Part shown: in pieces, positions 1-6,177 of the stretch
How the letters are laid out: each line of letters opens with the position of its first letter
Position numbering within the stretch: the stretch's first letter is position 1
NCBI GenBank assembly: GCA_937925635.1
Contig: CALALX010000045.1
Coordinates: forward strand, 1 to 20,518
Length of the DNA stretch: 20,518 bases
Direction: 5' to 3'
Source of the DNA: an uncultured Caulobacter sp.
Lineage (GTDB): Bacteria > Pseudomonadota > Alphaproteobacteria > Caulobacterales > Caulobacteraceae
Program-made: the position numbers and the translations under genes
The notes under the pieces: model-generated
What the model was told of the DNA's origin: nothing
Database searches by the model: none
Seen by the model: the letters and a program-made list of their open reading frames with translations, nothing else

Positions 1-12
1 GGTGTGGGGCGG

Positions 13-447
13 TCAGGCCAGGGCCAGCAGGGCGTCGATGCCGGCCTGCGCGCACTCGGCGTCCTGCTCGGCCGAGCCGCCCGACACGCCGATGCCGCCC
101 AGGCGCTGGCCGTCCACGGCGATGGGCAGGCCGCCGCCGAATACCACCAGGCGCGGCCGGTGCGGCATGCCGATGCGCAACGCCTCGTCCTCGGCGAGGA
201 TCTGCGCCCATTGGCTGGTCGGGAAGCCGAAACTGGCCGCGGTGTAGGCCTTGTCGATGGCGATGTCGATCGAGTGCAGAAACGCATTGGGCATGCGCAG
301 GAACGCGGCCAGCGTGCCCGAGGCATCGGTCACGGCCACGTTGATGCGAATCCCCAATGCCTCCGCCCGCGCCACGGCGGCCTGACAGGCCACCGAAGCT
401 GCCTCGGCGGAAATCACGAAAGCAGGAACAACCAGCGAAGAGTTCAT
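13..447 (-). CDS. GlcG/HbpS-family (heme-binding-like) small protein
   Basis: A 144-residue protein of the GlcG/HbpS family (DUF336-type fold). Visible family features are the N-terminal helix rich in Ala leading to 'GIRINVAVTDASGTL', the 'AYTAASFGFPT' segment, and the glycine-rich end 'GGLPIAVDGQRLGGIGVSGG'. Members include the glc-operon protein GlcG and the secreted heme-binding HbpS; many stand-alone members have no proven function. No signal peptide is visible, so it is probably cytoplasmic. The ATG at 447 gives the usual family length. It lies downstream of the DUF1178 gene on the same strand, but two hairpins separate them (494-508 and 512-530), so it may be transcribed on its own. The family call is firm; the biochemical role is not known from sequence. 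Confidence 0.85.
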   Translation of the reverse strand: MNSSLVVPAFVISAEAASVACQAAVARAEALGIRINVAVTDASGTLAAFLRMPNAFLHSIDIAIDKAYTAASFGFPTSQWAQILAEDEALRIGMPHRPRLVVFGGGLPIAVDGQRLGGIGVSGGSAEQDAECAQAGIDALLALA

Positions 448-493
448 GAATCAAGCTCGAACGAAGCAGCGAAAAACCCAGGGGCGCCGTGGA

Positions 494-530
494 CCCGGCT
501 CCGCCGGGCCACCTCTCCCACCGGGAGAGG
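494..530 (-). terminator. Paired hairpins after the comF-DUF1178 operon
   Basis: Two adjacent stem-loops lie in the 90-bp gap downstream of the DUF1178 stop. CCCGGC (494-499) pairs with GCCGGG (503-508), and CCTCTCCC (512-519) pairs with GGGAGAGG (523-530) around a 3-nt loop. There is no clear T-run, so this may be a weak terminator or a dispersed palindromic repeat of the 'CTCTCCC-NNN-GGGAGAG' kind common in Caulobacterales intergenic DNA. Confidence 0.5.
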
Positions 531-537
531 GACTAAG

Positions 538-972
538 TCAGTTCACGTCCGTCTTCTTCGGCGGCTTTGGCGGCAGCGGGGCGACGTTGACCCCGTCCTC
601 GACCAGCTTCCTGACCTCGACCGGCGAGGCTTCGCCATAGATGCCGCGCGCCTCGGACTTGCCCTCGTGGATGTCGCGGGCCTCTCTCGCGAAGGCGTCG
701 CCGACGTAGTCGAAGTTCTGCTCGACGTGGTCGCGGACCTTTCCCATCGCCTCCATGACCATCTCGCGCATGCCGGGCTTGAGGTCCGCGCCGATCTTCT
801 GCGCCTTGGTGCCGGCGACGGCGGGGGCCATGATCTGCTTGCGCACCGCCCGGCTCCCGCAAACCGGGCATTCGAGCAGGTCGCGCGCTTGCTGGTCGTC
901 ATAGTCGGCCGAGGCGCCGAACCAGCCTTCGAAGCCGTGATCGTGCTCGCAGACGAGGGCGTACTTTATCAT
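538..972 (-). CDS. DUF1178 family protein
   Basis: A 144-residue protein of the DUF1178 family, a conserved alpha- and betaproteobacterial family of unknown function. The N-terminus begins 'MIKYALVCEHDHGFEGWF', with Cys8, and a CPVC pair follows at residues 35-38. These Cys and His residues look like a small zinc-ribbon-type site. A charged helical middle part and a proline/lysine-rich tail follow ('PLPPKPPKKTDVN'). The start ATG (970-972) directly abuts the TAG stop of the nitrilase-like gene upstream (973-975), so it is the last gene of the comF-grxC-nitrilase-DUF1178 operon and probably translationally coupled. Its function is unknown; the context only says it travels with redox and amidohydrolase genes. 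Confidence 0.9.
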   Translation of the reverse strand: MIKYALVCEHDHGFEGWFGASADYDDQQARDLLECPVCGSRAVRKQIMAPAVAGTKAQKIGADLKPGMREMVMEAMGKVRDHVEQNFDYVGDAFAREARDIHEGKSEARGIYGEASPVEVRKLVEDGVNVAPLPPKPPKKTDVN

Positions 973-1794
973 CTAGGGCCCCGTGAACGCCCGCGCGTTC
1001 CTGAGGTTCGGGATCGCCGCGCGGGCCTTGTCGGAGGCGGTCAGGTCGAGATCGGCGATCAGCACGCCGGGCTCGTCGTGATCCAGCTTGCCGACGATCT
1101 CGCCCCAGGGCGCGACGATGGTCGAGCGGCCCCAGGTGCCGCGGCCGTCCTCGTGGAAGCCGCCCTGGGCCGCGGCCAGCACGAAACTTCCGGTCTCGAT
1201 GGCGCGAGCCCGGATCAGGGTCTCCCAGTGCGCTTCGCCGGTCGGTCGGGTGAAGGCGGCGGGCAGGGTGATGACGTTGGCGCCCGCCAGCGCCAGGGCG
1301 CGGTACAGGGCGGGAAACCGCATGTCGTAGCAAATGGTCAGGCCCAGCCGCGCGCCGGCCGCATCGACGACCACGGCCCGGTCGCCGGGCTCATAGACGG
1401 CTGACTCCCGCGCCGTCTCGCCGGTCGGCAGGTCGACGTCGAACATGTGCAGCTTGTCGTACCAGGCGACGACCTCGCCATCCGGCGCGATCAGCAGCTG
1501 GCGATTGGCCGCCTTGCCGTCCTCGCGCATCAGGAGCGCCGAGCCGATGTCGAGCCAGATGGCCAGGTCCTTCGCCAGGGCGCGCAGGCCAAGGACGACC
1601 GGGTCCGTGTCCGCCGAGGCCAGCATCGGCAGCAGCCGCTCACGGTCCTTCTGCAGGACGTTCGTGCCCTCCGGCGTCAGGATCAGCCGAGCGCCCTCCT
1701 CGGCCGCCTGCCGCACCAGTGGTTCGACATGCGCCAGCGCCGCGGCGTGCGCGGCCGGCGTACGGGTCTGGACGAGACCGACGCGCAGCGTCAT
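973..1794 (-). CDS. Carbon-nitrogen hydrolase (NIT1-like deaminated-glutathione amidase type)
   Basis: A 273-residue nitrilase-superfamily amidohydrolase. The Glu-Lys-Cys catalytic triad is visible: Glu42 in 'LTPEGTNVL', Lys114 in 'WYDKLHMFDVDL', and Cys155 in 'LTICYDMRFPALYR'. The 'KLHMFDVDLP' and 'CYDMRFP' segments are typical of the NIT1/Nit2 branch, whose members hydrolyse deaminated glutathione or omega-amidates. That substrate is an inference from family. The ATG at 1794 is chosen because it begins the first beta-strand ('MTLRVGLVQT') and overlaps the grxC stop as ATGA. The frame remains open further upstream to 1851, but that stretch is the antisense-like GC-rich overlap with grxC. Neighbouring glutaredoxin fits a glutathione-linked role. 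It acts in the cytoplasm (no signal peptide). Confidence 0.92.
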   Translation of the reverse strand: MTLRVGLVQTRTPAAHAAALAHVEPLVRQAAEEGARLILTPEGTNVLQKDRERLLPMLASADTDPVVLGLRALAKDLAIWLDIGSALLMREDGKAANRQLLIAPDGEVVAWYDKLHMFDVDLPTGETARESAVYEPGDRAVVVDAAGARLGLTICYDMRFPALYRALALAGANVITLPAAFTRPTGEAHWETLIRARAIETGSFVLAAAQGGFHEDGRGTWGRSTIVAPWGEIVGKLDHDEPGVLIADLDLTASDKARAAIPNLRNARAFTGP

Positions 1795-2045
1795 GCGGCC
1801 AGCAGCGGGTCCAGCTTGCCGGCCCGATCCAGCGCCAGCATGTCGTCGCAACCGCCGATGTGCTGATCGCCGACAAAGATCTGCGGGAAGGTGGTGCGGC
1901 CGGAGCGATCCATCATCTCGCGGCGCAGTTCGGGATCCATGCCGGCTTCGATCTCCTCGAAGTCGGCGCCCTTGTTGGCGAGCAGCGCCAGGGCGCGCGC
2001 GCAGTAGCCGCAGAAGGGACGGGTGTAGATGGTGACCTTGGCCAT
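1791..2045 (-). CDS. grxC: Glutaredoxin 3
   Basis: An 84-residue dithiol glutaredoxin. The active site is Cys12-Gly-Tyr-Cys15 in 'YTRPFCGYC'; the usual Grx3 motif is CPYC, so Gly replaces Pro here. The cis-proline loop 'TTFPQIFVGDQHIGGCDD' binds glutathione. It reduces protein disulfides and glutathione mixed disulfides in the cytosol. The stop overlaps the next gene's ATG as ATGA (1791-1794). Two starts are possible. The ATG at 2045 ('MAKVTIYTRPFC') gives the standard family N-terminus. An in-frame ATG at 2078 overlaps the comF stop as ATGA and would add 11 residues ('MTLQEQSSLQV'), which translational coupling might favour. The shorter form is preferred on homology. Confidence 0.92.
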   Translation of the reverse strand: MAKVTIYTRPFCGYCARALALLANKGADFEEIEAGMDPELRREMMDRSGRTTFPQIFVGDQHIGGCDDMLALDRAGKLDPLLAA

Positions 2046-2074
2046 GACCTGTAACGAAGACTGTTCCTGAAGCG

Positions 2075-2857
2075 TCATATAGTGGTGTCCGCGCCCGCGC
2101 GCACCTTGGCGATGACCGCGAGGTCCACGGCGGCGGCGCCCGCGGCCTTCAGCGCCCTGGCGCAGGCGTGCGCCGTGGCCCCCGTGGTCAGGACGTCGTC
2201 GATCAGCAGAACGCGCAAGCCGGCCAGCCGGTCGCGCCGCGCGGCCGGAACGGTGAAGGCGCCGGCCACGTTGCGGCGGCGACCGGCGGCGGACCTGCCC
2301 CCCTGCGTCGCCGTGTCGCGCACCCGCTCGAGCAGGTCGGGCAGGCAGGCGAGGCCGTACATCGCCGCCAGCGGCCGCGCGATCTCGGCGGCCTGGTTGT
2401 AGCGGCGGCGTAGCAGCCGCAATCGATGCAGCGGCACGGGCGCGACGAGGTCCGCCTCCTCCAGGAGCGGTCGGGCGGCGCGGGACAGCCAGCGCGCCAT
2501 CAGCAACGACAGGTCGGTGCGATCGGCGTGTTTGAGCTTGAGGATCAGGTCGCGCGAGGTCTCGTCGTAGAGACAGGCGGCGCGCGCCCGGTCGAAGGCG
2601 AGGGGGCGGGCCTCGCAGGCGGCGCAGCGGACGCCCGGGCCCGGGTCGAACTCCCAGGGTGAGCCGCAGCCGTCGCACACCGGGTCCTCGAGGAAGGTGA
2701 TGCGGGACCACCGATCGACGGGCAAGCCGGCGGTCTGGGCCGGCGCGCCGTCGAAGTCGCGAATCGGCAACAGCAGGCCGAGCAGACCCGTGGCGGCGGC
2801 GATCACGCCGGCGGACGGTTTCAATCGGGCGCGTGAAGGGCCATGTTCCGCCCGCAT
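2075..2857 (-). CDS. comF: ComF family phosphoribosyltransferase-like protein
   Basis: ComF-family protein, 260 residues from the ATG at 2857. A four-cysteine zinc finger (Cys61, Cys64, Cys78, Cys81) is followed by a type I phosphoribosyltransferase domain. That domain has the 'LVAPVPLHRLRLLRRRYNQAAEIA' signature and the PRPP loop 'VLLIDDVLTTGAT' (Asp220-Asp221). ComF proteins are linked to DNA uptake in Gram-positive competence; in alphaproteobacteria the role is unclear. It is first in the operon with grxC (ATGA overlap at 2075-2078). The start is uncertain: the ATG at 2857 shares a CATG with the divergent methyltransferase start, and the first roughly 20 residues are not family-like. A GTG at 2806, before 'IAAATGLLGLLLPI', is a plausible shorter start, as the hydrophobic 'LLGLLLP' is where many ComF proteins begin. 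Confidence 0.88.
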   Translation of the reverse strand: MRAEHGPSRARLKPSAGVIAAATGLLGLLLPIRDFDGAPAQTAGLPVDRWSRITFLEDPVCDGCGSPWEFDPGPGVRCAACEARPLAFDRARAACLYDETSRDLILKLKHADRTDLSLLMARWLSRAARPLLEEADLVAPVPLHRLRLLRRRYNQAAEIARPLAAMYGLACLPDLLERVRDTATQGGRSAAGRRRNVAGAFTVPAARRDRLAGLRVLLIDDVLTTGATAHACARALKAAGAAAVDLAVIAKVRAGADTTI

Positions 2858-3770
2858 GTCCGCAACACCCCCTGCCCTCTTCGATCGCGCCCTGCACCGG
2901 CGACGCCTGGACCGCGCCGCGCCCGGCTTCGACCGCGCCGCCTTCTTGAAAGGCCGCGCCGCCGAGGACGCCGTCGTCCGGCTGGAGGCGATCATGCGAC
3001 GGTTTCCGCTGGCGGTCGACCTGGGCGCCCGCGACGGAGCCTTCGCCCGGGCGCTGGCGGCGAGCGATGCGCGGGACAAGCTGGATCTGCTGGTTGAGAC
3101 GGACCTCTCCGAGGCCATGCTGGCCGACCGGACGGGCCCGCGACTGGTCGTCGACGAGGAGCGTCTGCCGTTCGCCGAGGCGAGTCTCGATCTGGTGGTG
3201 TCGACCCTGGCCCTGCATTGGACCAACGACCTGGTCGGCTCGCTGATCCAGATCCGGCGCGCGTTGAAGCCGGACGGACTGTTCATCGGTTCGATTCTGG
3301 GCGGGGCGACCCTGACCGAGCTGCGCCAGTGCCTGCTCGCGGCGGAGTCCGAGCTCAGCGGCGGAGCGGGCTTGCGGGTGTCGCCCTTCGCCGACGCCTT
3401 CGACGCCGCCGCCCTTCTGCAGCGGGCCGGTTTCGCGCTGCCAGTGGCGGACGTGGACCAGGTTACGGTGCGCTACGGCCATCCCTTCGACCTGCTGCGC
3501 GACCTGCGGTCCATGGGCGAGACCAACGTCCTGCTGGACCGGCCGCGCAAGCCGCTGTCGCGCGCGGTGTTAATGCGGGCGATGGCGCTCTACCTTGATC
3601 GCTTCGCCCAGCCCGACGGCAAGGTTCCGGCCACCTTCGAGATCGTCACCGTCACCGGCTGGGCGCCGCACGAAAGCCAGCAAAAGCCGCTCAAACCCGG
3701 CTCGGCGAAGATGCGGCTGGCGGACGCGCTGGGGACGGTGGAAGTGCCGACGGGCGACAAGGCGGGGTGA
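2856..3770 (+). CDS. NDUFAF5/BioC-like SAM-dependent methyltransferase
   Basis: A 304-residue class I SAM-dependent enzyme related to mitochondrial complex I assembly factor NDUFAF5 and to BioC. The N-terminus 'LFDRALHRRRLDRAA' is the hallmark opening of this alphaproteobacterial/mitochondrial family. Motif I is 'AVDLGARDGAFARAL', and further family blocks are 'ETDLSEAML', 'STLALHWTNDL', 'LIQIRRALKPDGLFIGSILGG' and 'TLTELRQ'. Human NDUFAF5 hydroxylates an arginine of NDUFS7; whether the bacterial homologue modifies complex I is inference. It is divergent from comF with start codons sharing CATG at 2855-2858. A GAAGGG at 2835-2840 lies about 15 nt before the ATG, rather far for a ribosome binding site. 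A perfect hairpin follows 6 nt after the stop. Confidence 0.9.
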   Translation: MSATPPALFDRALHRRRLDRAAPGFDRAAFLKGRAAEDAVVRLEAIMRRFPLAVDLGARDGAFARALAASDARDKLDLLVETDLSEAMLADRTGPRLVVDEERLPFAEASLDLVVSTLALHWTNDLVGSLIQIRRALKPDGLFIGSILGGATLTELRQCLLAAESELSGGAGLRVSPFADAFDAAALLQRAGFALPVADVDQVTVRYGHPFDLLRDLRSMGETNVLLDRPRKPLSRAVLMRAMALYLDRFAQPDGKVPATFEIVTVTGWAPHESQQKPLKPGSAKMRLADALGTVEVPTGDKAG

Positions 3771-3776
3771 CTCTTC

Positions 3777-3799
3777 ATCCTCCCCCTGTGGGGGAGGAT
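3777..3799. terminator. Perfect hairpin between convergent genes
   Basis: ATCCTCCCCC (3777-3786) and GGGGGAGGAT (3790-3799) form a perfect 10-bp stem with a 3-nt TGT loop. It sits 6 nt after the methyltransferase stop and 11 nt beyond the end of the convergent Flp pilin gene, so it can act as a bidirectional terminator. This sequence type is also a widespread dispersed palindrome in Caulobacterales. Confidence 0.65.
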
Positions 3800-3810
3800 C
3801 AGGCTTTGAC

Positions 3811-4071
3811 CTACCCGCCGCCGCCGATGGCGCCGTCCACGGCCGCGCTGACGTCGCCGATGATCGCGGTGGTCTTGTTCCCGAAGGCGGTCATCGAGGT
3901 GACGACGACGAGGAAGACCAAGGCCGCGATCATGCCGTATTCGATCGCCGTCGCGCCGCGCTCGTCGCGCCAGAAGACTCTCAGGCTCAGATGAGGTCGC
4001 GCAGCCAGGCGACCAGCGGCTCGTCGGCCGGCGGCATCGGGTAGTCCGCGAGTTTGTCGGGCTTTACCCAC
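3811..4071 (-). CDS. Flp-type prepilin, start uncertain
   Basis: A small Flp/Fap-family type IVb pilin. The signature is plain: basic leader 'RVFWRDERG', prepilin peptidase site G|ATAIEYG, then the hydrophobic helix 'MIAALVFLVVVTSMTAFG', and a C-terminal Ala/Gly-rich tail ending 'GAIGGGG'. The mature protein after cleavage would be about 46 residues. It would be exported through a tad/cpa secretion system, not encoded here. The start is a problem: the only canonical in-frame start upstream is GTG at 4071, inside mutT (85-nt overlap), giving an unusually long leader. Flp leaders are normally 10-20 residues. A non-canonical CTG near 3992, just after the mutT stop, or a lost start, are alternatives. 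It is probably the last gene after mutT. Confidence 0.7.
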   Translation of the reverse strand: MGKARQTRGLPDAAGRRAAGRLAARPHLSLRVFWRDERGATAIEYGMIAALVFLVVVTSMTAFGNKTTAIIGDVSAAVDGAIGGGG

Positions 4072-4403
4072 GCCAACGCCTCGTGCTCATGCGCCGTGAC
4101 GAAGCCGTCCCAGCGTCTGCACAGGTAGAGTGGCATGAGCAGGTGAAACGAATCATAACCGTGGGAAGCGAAGACGAACGGCGCGAGGCAGGCCTGCGTC
4201 ACGTTGATGCCGAGCTCTTCCTTCAGCTCGCGGATCAGGCAGGCTTCCGGCGTCTCGCCGGGCTCGACCTTGCCGCCCGGAAACTCCCACAGACCGGCCA
4301 GCTGCTTGCCCTGTGGCCGCCGGCAGATCAGCACCCGTCCGTCACTGTCGATCAGCGCGGCGGCGGCGACGAGGACGATCTTCTTGCCGGCGGTCTCGGT
4401 CAT
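3987..4403 (-). CDS. mutT: MutT-type Nudix hydrolase (8-oxo-dGTP diphosphatase)
   Basis: A 138-residue Nudix hydrolase. The complete Nudix box GX5EX7REUXEEXGU runs from Gly44 to Ile66: Glu50, Arg58-Glu59 and Glu62-Glu63 are all present. 'LAGLWEFPGGKVEPGE' before it is typical of true MutT. MutT hydrolyses 8-oxo-dGTP and so prevents A:T to C:G mutations. The ATG at 4403 gives a normal MutT length. The upstream 107 bp up to the divergent kdsA must hold promoters for both genes. The stop lies inside the reading frame assigned to the Flp pilin. MutT is a strong family call, but other dNTP-pyrophosphatase specificities are possible. Confidence 0.93.
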   Translation of the reverse strand: MTETAGKKIVLVAAAALIDSDGRVLICRRPQGKQLAGLWEFPGGKVEPGETPEACLIRELKEELGINVTQACLAPFVFASHGYDSFHLLMPLYLCRRWDGFVTAHEHEALAWVKPDKLADYPMPPADEPLVAWLRDLI

Positions 4404-4510
4404 GGGCCCGACCTAGCAGCCACACAACCGCCACGCCAGCCAAGGAGAGGGGGGCGACAGGGCGTGATCCTCTGCTATGGAGCGCCATTCCCCTCCGACG
4501 GAGCCGCGAC

Positions 4511-5362
4511 ATGGGCCAGCTGAAACTCGACCGGTGGAACGTCGCCTTCGGCGGCGGCTCCCCGCTGGCGGTCATCGCCGGCATCAACGTCATCGAGGAT
4601 CTCGACCTGGCGCTGACCTGCGGCCGCGAGCTGAAGGCGATCTGCGCCGATCTCGGCCTGCCCTATGTGTTCAAGGCCAGCTACGACAAGGCCAACCGCT
4701 CCTCGCTGAAGAGCTTCCGCGGTCCTGGCCTGAAAAAGGGACTGGAGATCCTGGCCGAGGTGAAGTCGCAGCTGAACGTGCCGATCTGCACCGACATCCA
4801 TACGCCGGAGGAATGCGAGCCGGTCGCCGCCGTCGCCGACCTGGTTCAGATCCCCGCCTTCCTGTGCCGCCAGACCGACCTGGTGGTCGCCGCCGCCCGC
4901 GCGACCCAGGCCGCCGGCGGGCTGCTGCACGTCAAGAAGGGCCAGTTCCTGGCGCCGTGGGACAGCAAGAACATCATCGACAAGGTCAAGGAGGCGACCG
5001 GCGGCGTCGACCTGACCATCATGTGCGAGCGGGGCGTCTCGTTCGGCTACAACAACCTGATCGTCGACATGCTGGGCATCGGCGAGATGCAGAAGCTCGG
5101 CGCGCCGGTGACCATCGACGCCACCCACGCGGTGCAGCTGCCCGGCGCCGACCCGCGCACCGGCGGCGCCTCGACCGGCGGCCGTCGCGACGGCGTCTCG
5201 ATCATCGCCAAGTCGGCGGTCGCGGCCGGCGCGGACGGCGTGTTCCTGGAGTTCCACCCCGACCCCGACAAGGCGCTCTGCGACCCGCTCAGCTGCCTGC
5301 CGCTGGACGGCGCGCGCAAGCTGCTGACGACGCTGAAGGCGGTCCGGGACGCGGTGGGCTGA
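4511..5362 (+). CDS. kdsA: 3-deoxy-8-phosphooctulonate synthase (KDO-8-P synthase)
   Basis: A 283-residue KdsA, which condenses phosphoenolpyruvate with arabinose 5-phosphate to KDO-8-phosphate for lipopolysaccharide inner core/lipid A. Family blocks in order: 'VIAGINVIED', 'YVFKASYDKANRSS', 'SFRGPGLKKGL', 'TDIHTPEECEPVAAVADLV', 'QIPAFLCRQTDLV', 'VKKGQFLAPWD', 'CERGVSFGYNNLIVDML', 'DATHAVQLPG' and 'EFHPDPDKALCD'. At the position where metal-dependent enzymes have Cys, this protein has Asn26, as in the metal-independent Escherichia coli enzyme. The ATG at 4511 is preceded by ACGGAG (4498-4503) at good spacing and gives normal length. It is monocistronic here, divergent from mutT and followed by a palindromic repeat. 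Confidence 0.97.
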   Translation: MGQLKLDRWNVAFGGGSPLAVIAGINVIEDLDLALTCGRELKAICADLGLPYVFKASYDKANRSSLKSFRGPGLKKGLEILAEVKSQLNVPICTDIHTPEECEPVAAVADLVQIPAFLCRQTDLVVAAARATQAAGGLLHVKKGQFLAPWDSKNIIDKVKEATGGVDLTIMCERGVSFGYNNLIVDMLGIGEMQKLGAPVTIDATHAVQLPGADPRTGGASTGGRRDGVSIIAKSAVAAGADGVFLEFHPDPDKALCDPLSCLPLDGARKLLTTLKAVRDAVG

Positions 5363-5370
5363 ACCCCCAC

Positions 5371-5481
5371 TGTCATCCCGGCCGAAGCGAAGCGGAGAGC
5401 CGGGACCCAGATTTGGCTTCATGCACAGCGGCCGGGACTTGCTCTGGGTCCCGGGTCGGCCTTCGGCCGTCCGGGATGACA
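5371..5481. repeat. 111-bp nested palindromic intergenic repeat
   Basis: A composite inverted repeat fills the gap between convergent kdsA and the acyltransferase. The outer arms TGTCATCCCGG (5371-5381) and CCGGGATGACA (5471-5481) match perfectly. The inner arms CCGGGACCCAGA (5400-5411) and TCTGGGTCCCGG (5443-5454) also match perfectly. GGCC/GAAG-rich segments lie between the arms on each side. This resembles a dispersed palindromic family common in alphaproteobacteria (the kind that translates as 'HPGRSEAESRDP'). It could fold into a long cruciform or RNA hairpin and act as a bidirectional terminator. The family assignment is from memory. Confidence 0.8.
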
Positions 5482-5488
5482 GCAATGC

Positions 5489-6049
5489 TCAATACGTCGA
5501 GCCCTGCGGGTGCTTGGGCGTGCAGCCGCTGTAGATCTCGCGCAGCACCGCCATGTCGGCCTCGTAGTCGCCGGTCGGCATGATCGCGCGGCCGAGGCCC
5601 ACGACCTTGCGGCCGTAGTCCATCATTCCGCAGACCATCGGCACTCCGGCCCCAAGGGCGATATAGTAGAAGCCCGTCTTCCACTCCCGCGCCCGGCCGC
5701 GCGTGCCCTCCGGCGCGATGGTCAGCATGAACTCGTCGCGACGAGCGAACTCCTCGACCATGGCGCCGACCATGTCCTTGGACTTGGCGCGGTCGACCGG
5801 CACGCCGCCCATGTCCCGCATCATCCCTCCGAACGGCCAGCGGAACAGCGAGGCCTTGCCCATGAAGCTGAGGTTCAGATTCAGCCGGTCCGCGCCGCCG
5901 ACGAAATGGACGAAGTCCCAGTTGCTGGTGTGCGGCGCGGCGATGATGACGAACTTGCGCGTCGCCGGGACCTCGCCCTCGACGGTCCATCCCGTCAGGT
6001 CGAACCAGGTCGACAACGCCCAGCGCACGATACGCGCGACCAGTCCCAT
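5489..6049 (-). CDS. PlsC-type 1-acyl-glycerol-3-phosphate acyltransferase-like protein
   Basis: A 186-residue lysophospholipid acyltransferase (PlsC/LPLAT) family protein. The catalytic HX4D motif is His40-Asp45 in 'APHTSNWDF', and the substrate-binding block EGTR is at residues 114-117 in 'IAPEGTRGR'. An N-terminal amphipathic/hydrophobic stretch ('LVARIVRWALSTWFDLTGW') suggests membrane association. It is shorter than housekeeping PlsC (about 240 residues) and belongs to the compact 'HTSNWD' subgroup, whose acceptor (phospholipid, ornithine lipid or another) is not settled. The ATG at 6049 is the first plausible start. It lies downstream of a lower-GC gene on the same strand with a 128-bp gap, in which I see no gene or clear terminator. 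Confidence 0.87.
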   Translation of the reverse strand: MGLVARIVRWALSTWFDLTGWTVEGEVPATRKFVIIAAPHTSNWDFVHFVGGADRLNLNLSFMGKASLFRWPFGGMMRDMGGVPVDRAKSKDMVGAMVEEFARRDEFMLTIAPEGTRGRAREWKTGFYYIALGAGVPMVCGMMDYGRKVVGLGRAIMPTGDYEADMAVLREIYSGCTPKHPQGSTY

Positions 6050-6177
6050 GATGCGTGCCCTCCCCAGGGCGGTGGACCGCGGTCGATGCCGGGGTCTCGT
6101 CTTGTAGTTTTAGGTTCTCAGGTACATCGGTCCAGCAACAAAGCAGGAGCTCGAGTCAGTCACCGAACCGTTCTGCA

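Noticed and set aside
4..1404. 466-codon plus-strand frame across the GlcG-like, DUF1178 and nitrilase-like genes
   Set aside because: It is antisense to three recognisable minus-strand genes and has no domain of its own.
2046..3482. Long upstream continuation of the glutaredoxin frame through comF and the methyltransferase
   Set aside because: It is out of frame with ComF on the same strand and low in family-like content. The Grx start at 2045 (or 2078) is normal.
5371..5481. Transposon terminal repeats or CRISPR unit
   Set aside because: There is no transposase, target duplication or regularly spaced repeat; it is a single palindromic intergenic element.
6050..6177. Possible tRNA or small RNA in the 128-bp gap before the acyltransferase
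   Set aside because: No cloverleaf, TTCGANNC-type loop or terminator could be built; the gap appears to be plain lower-GC spacer next to the acquired gene.
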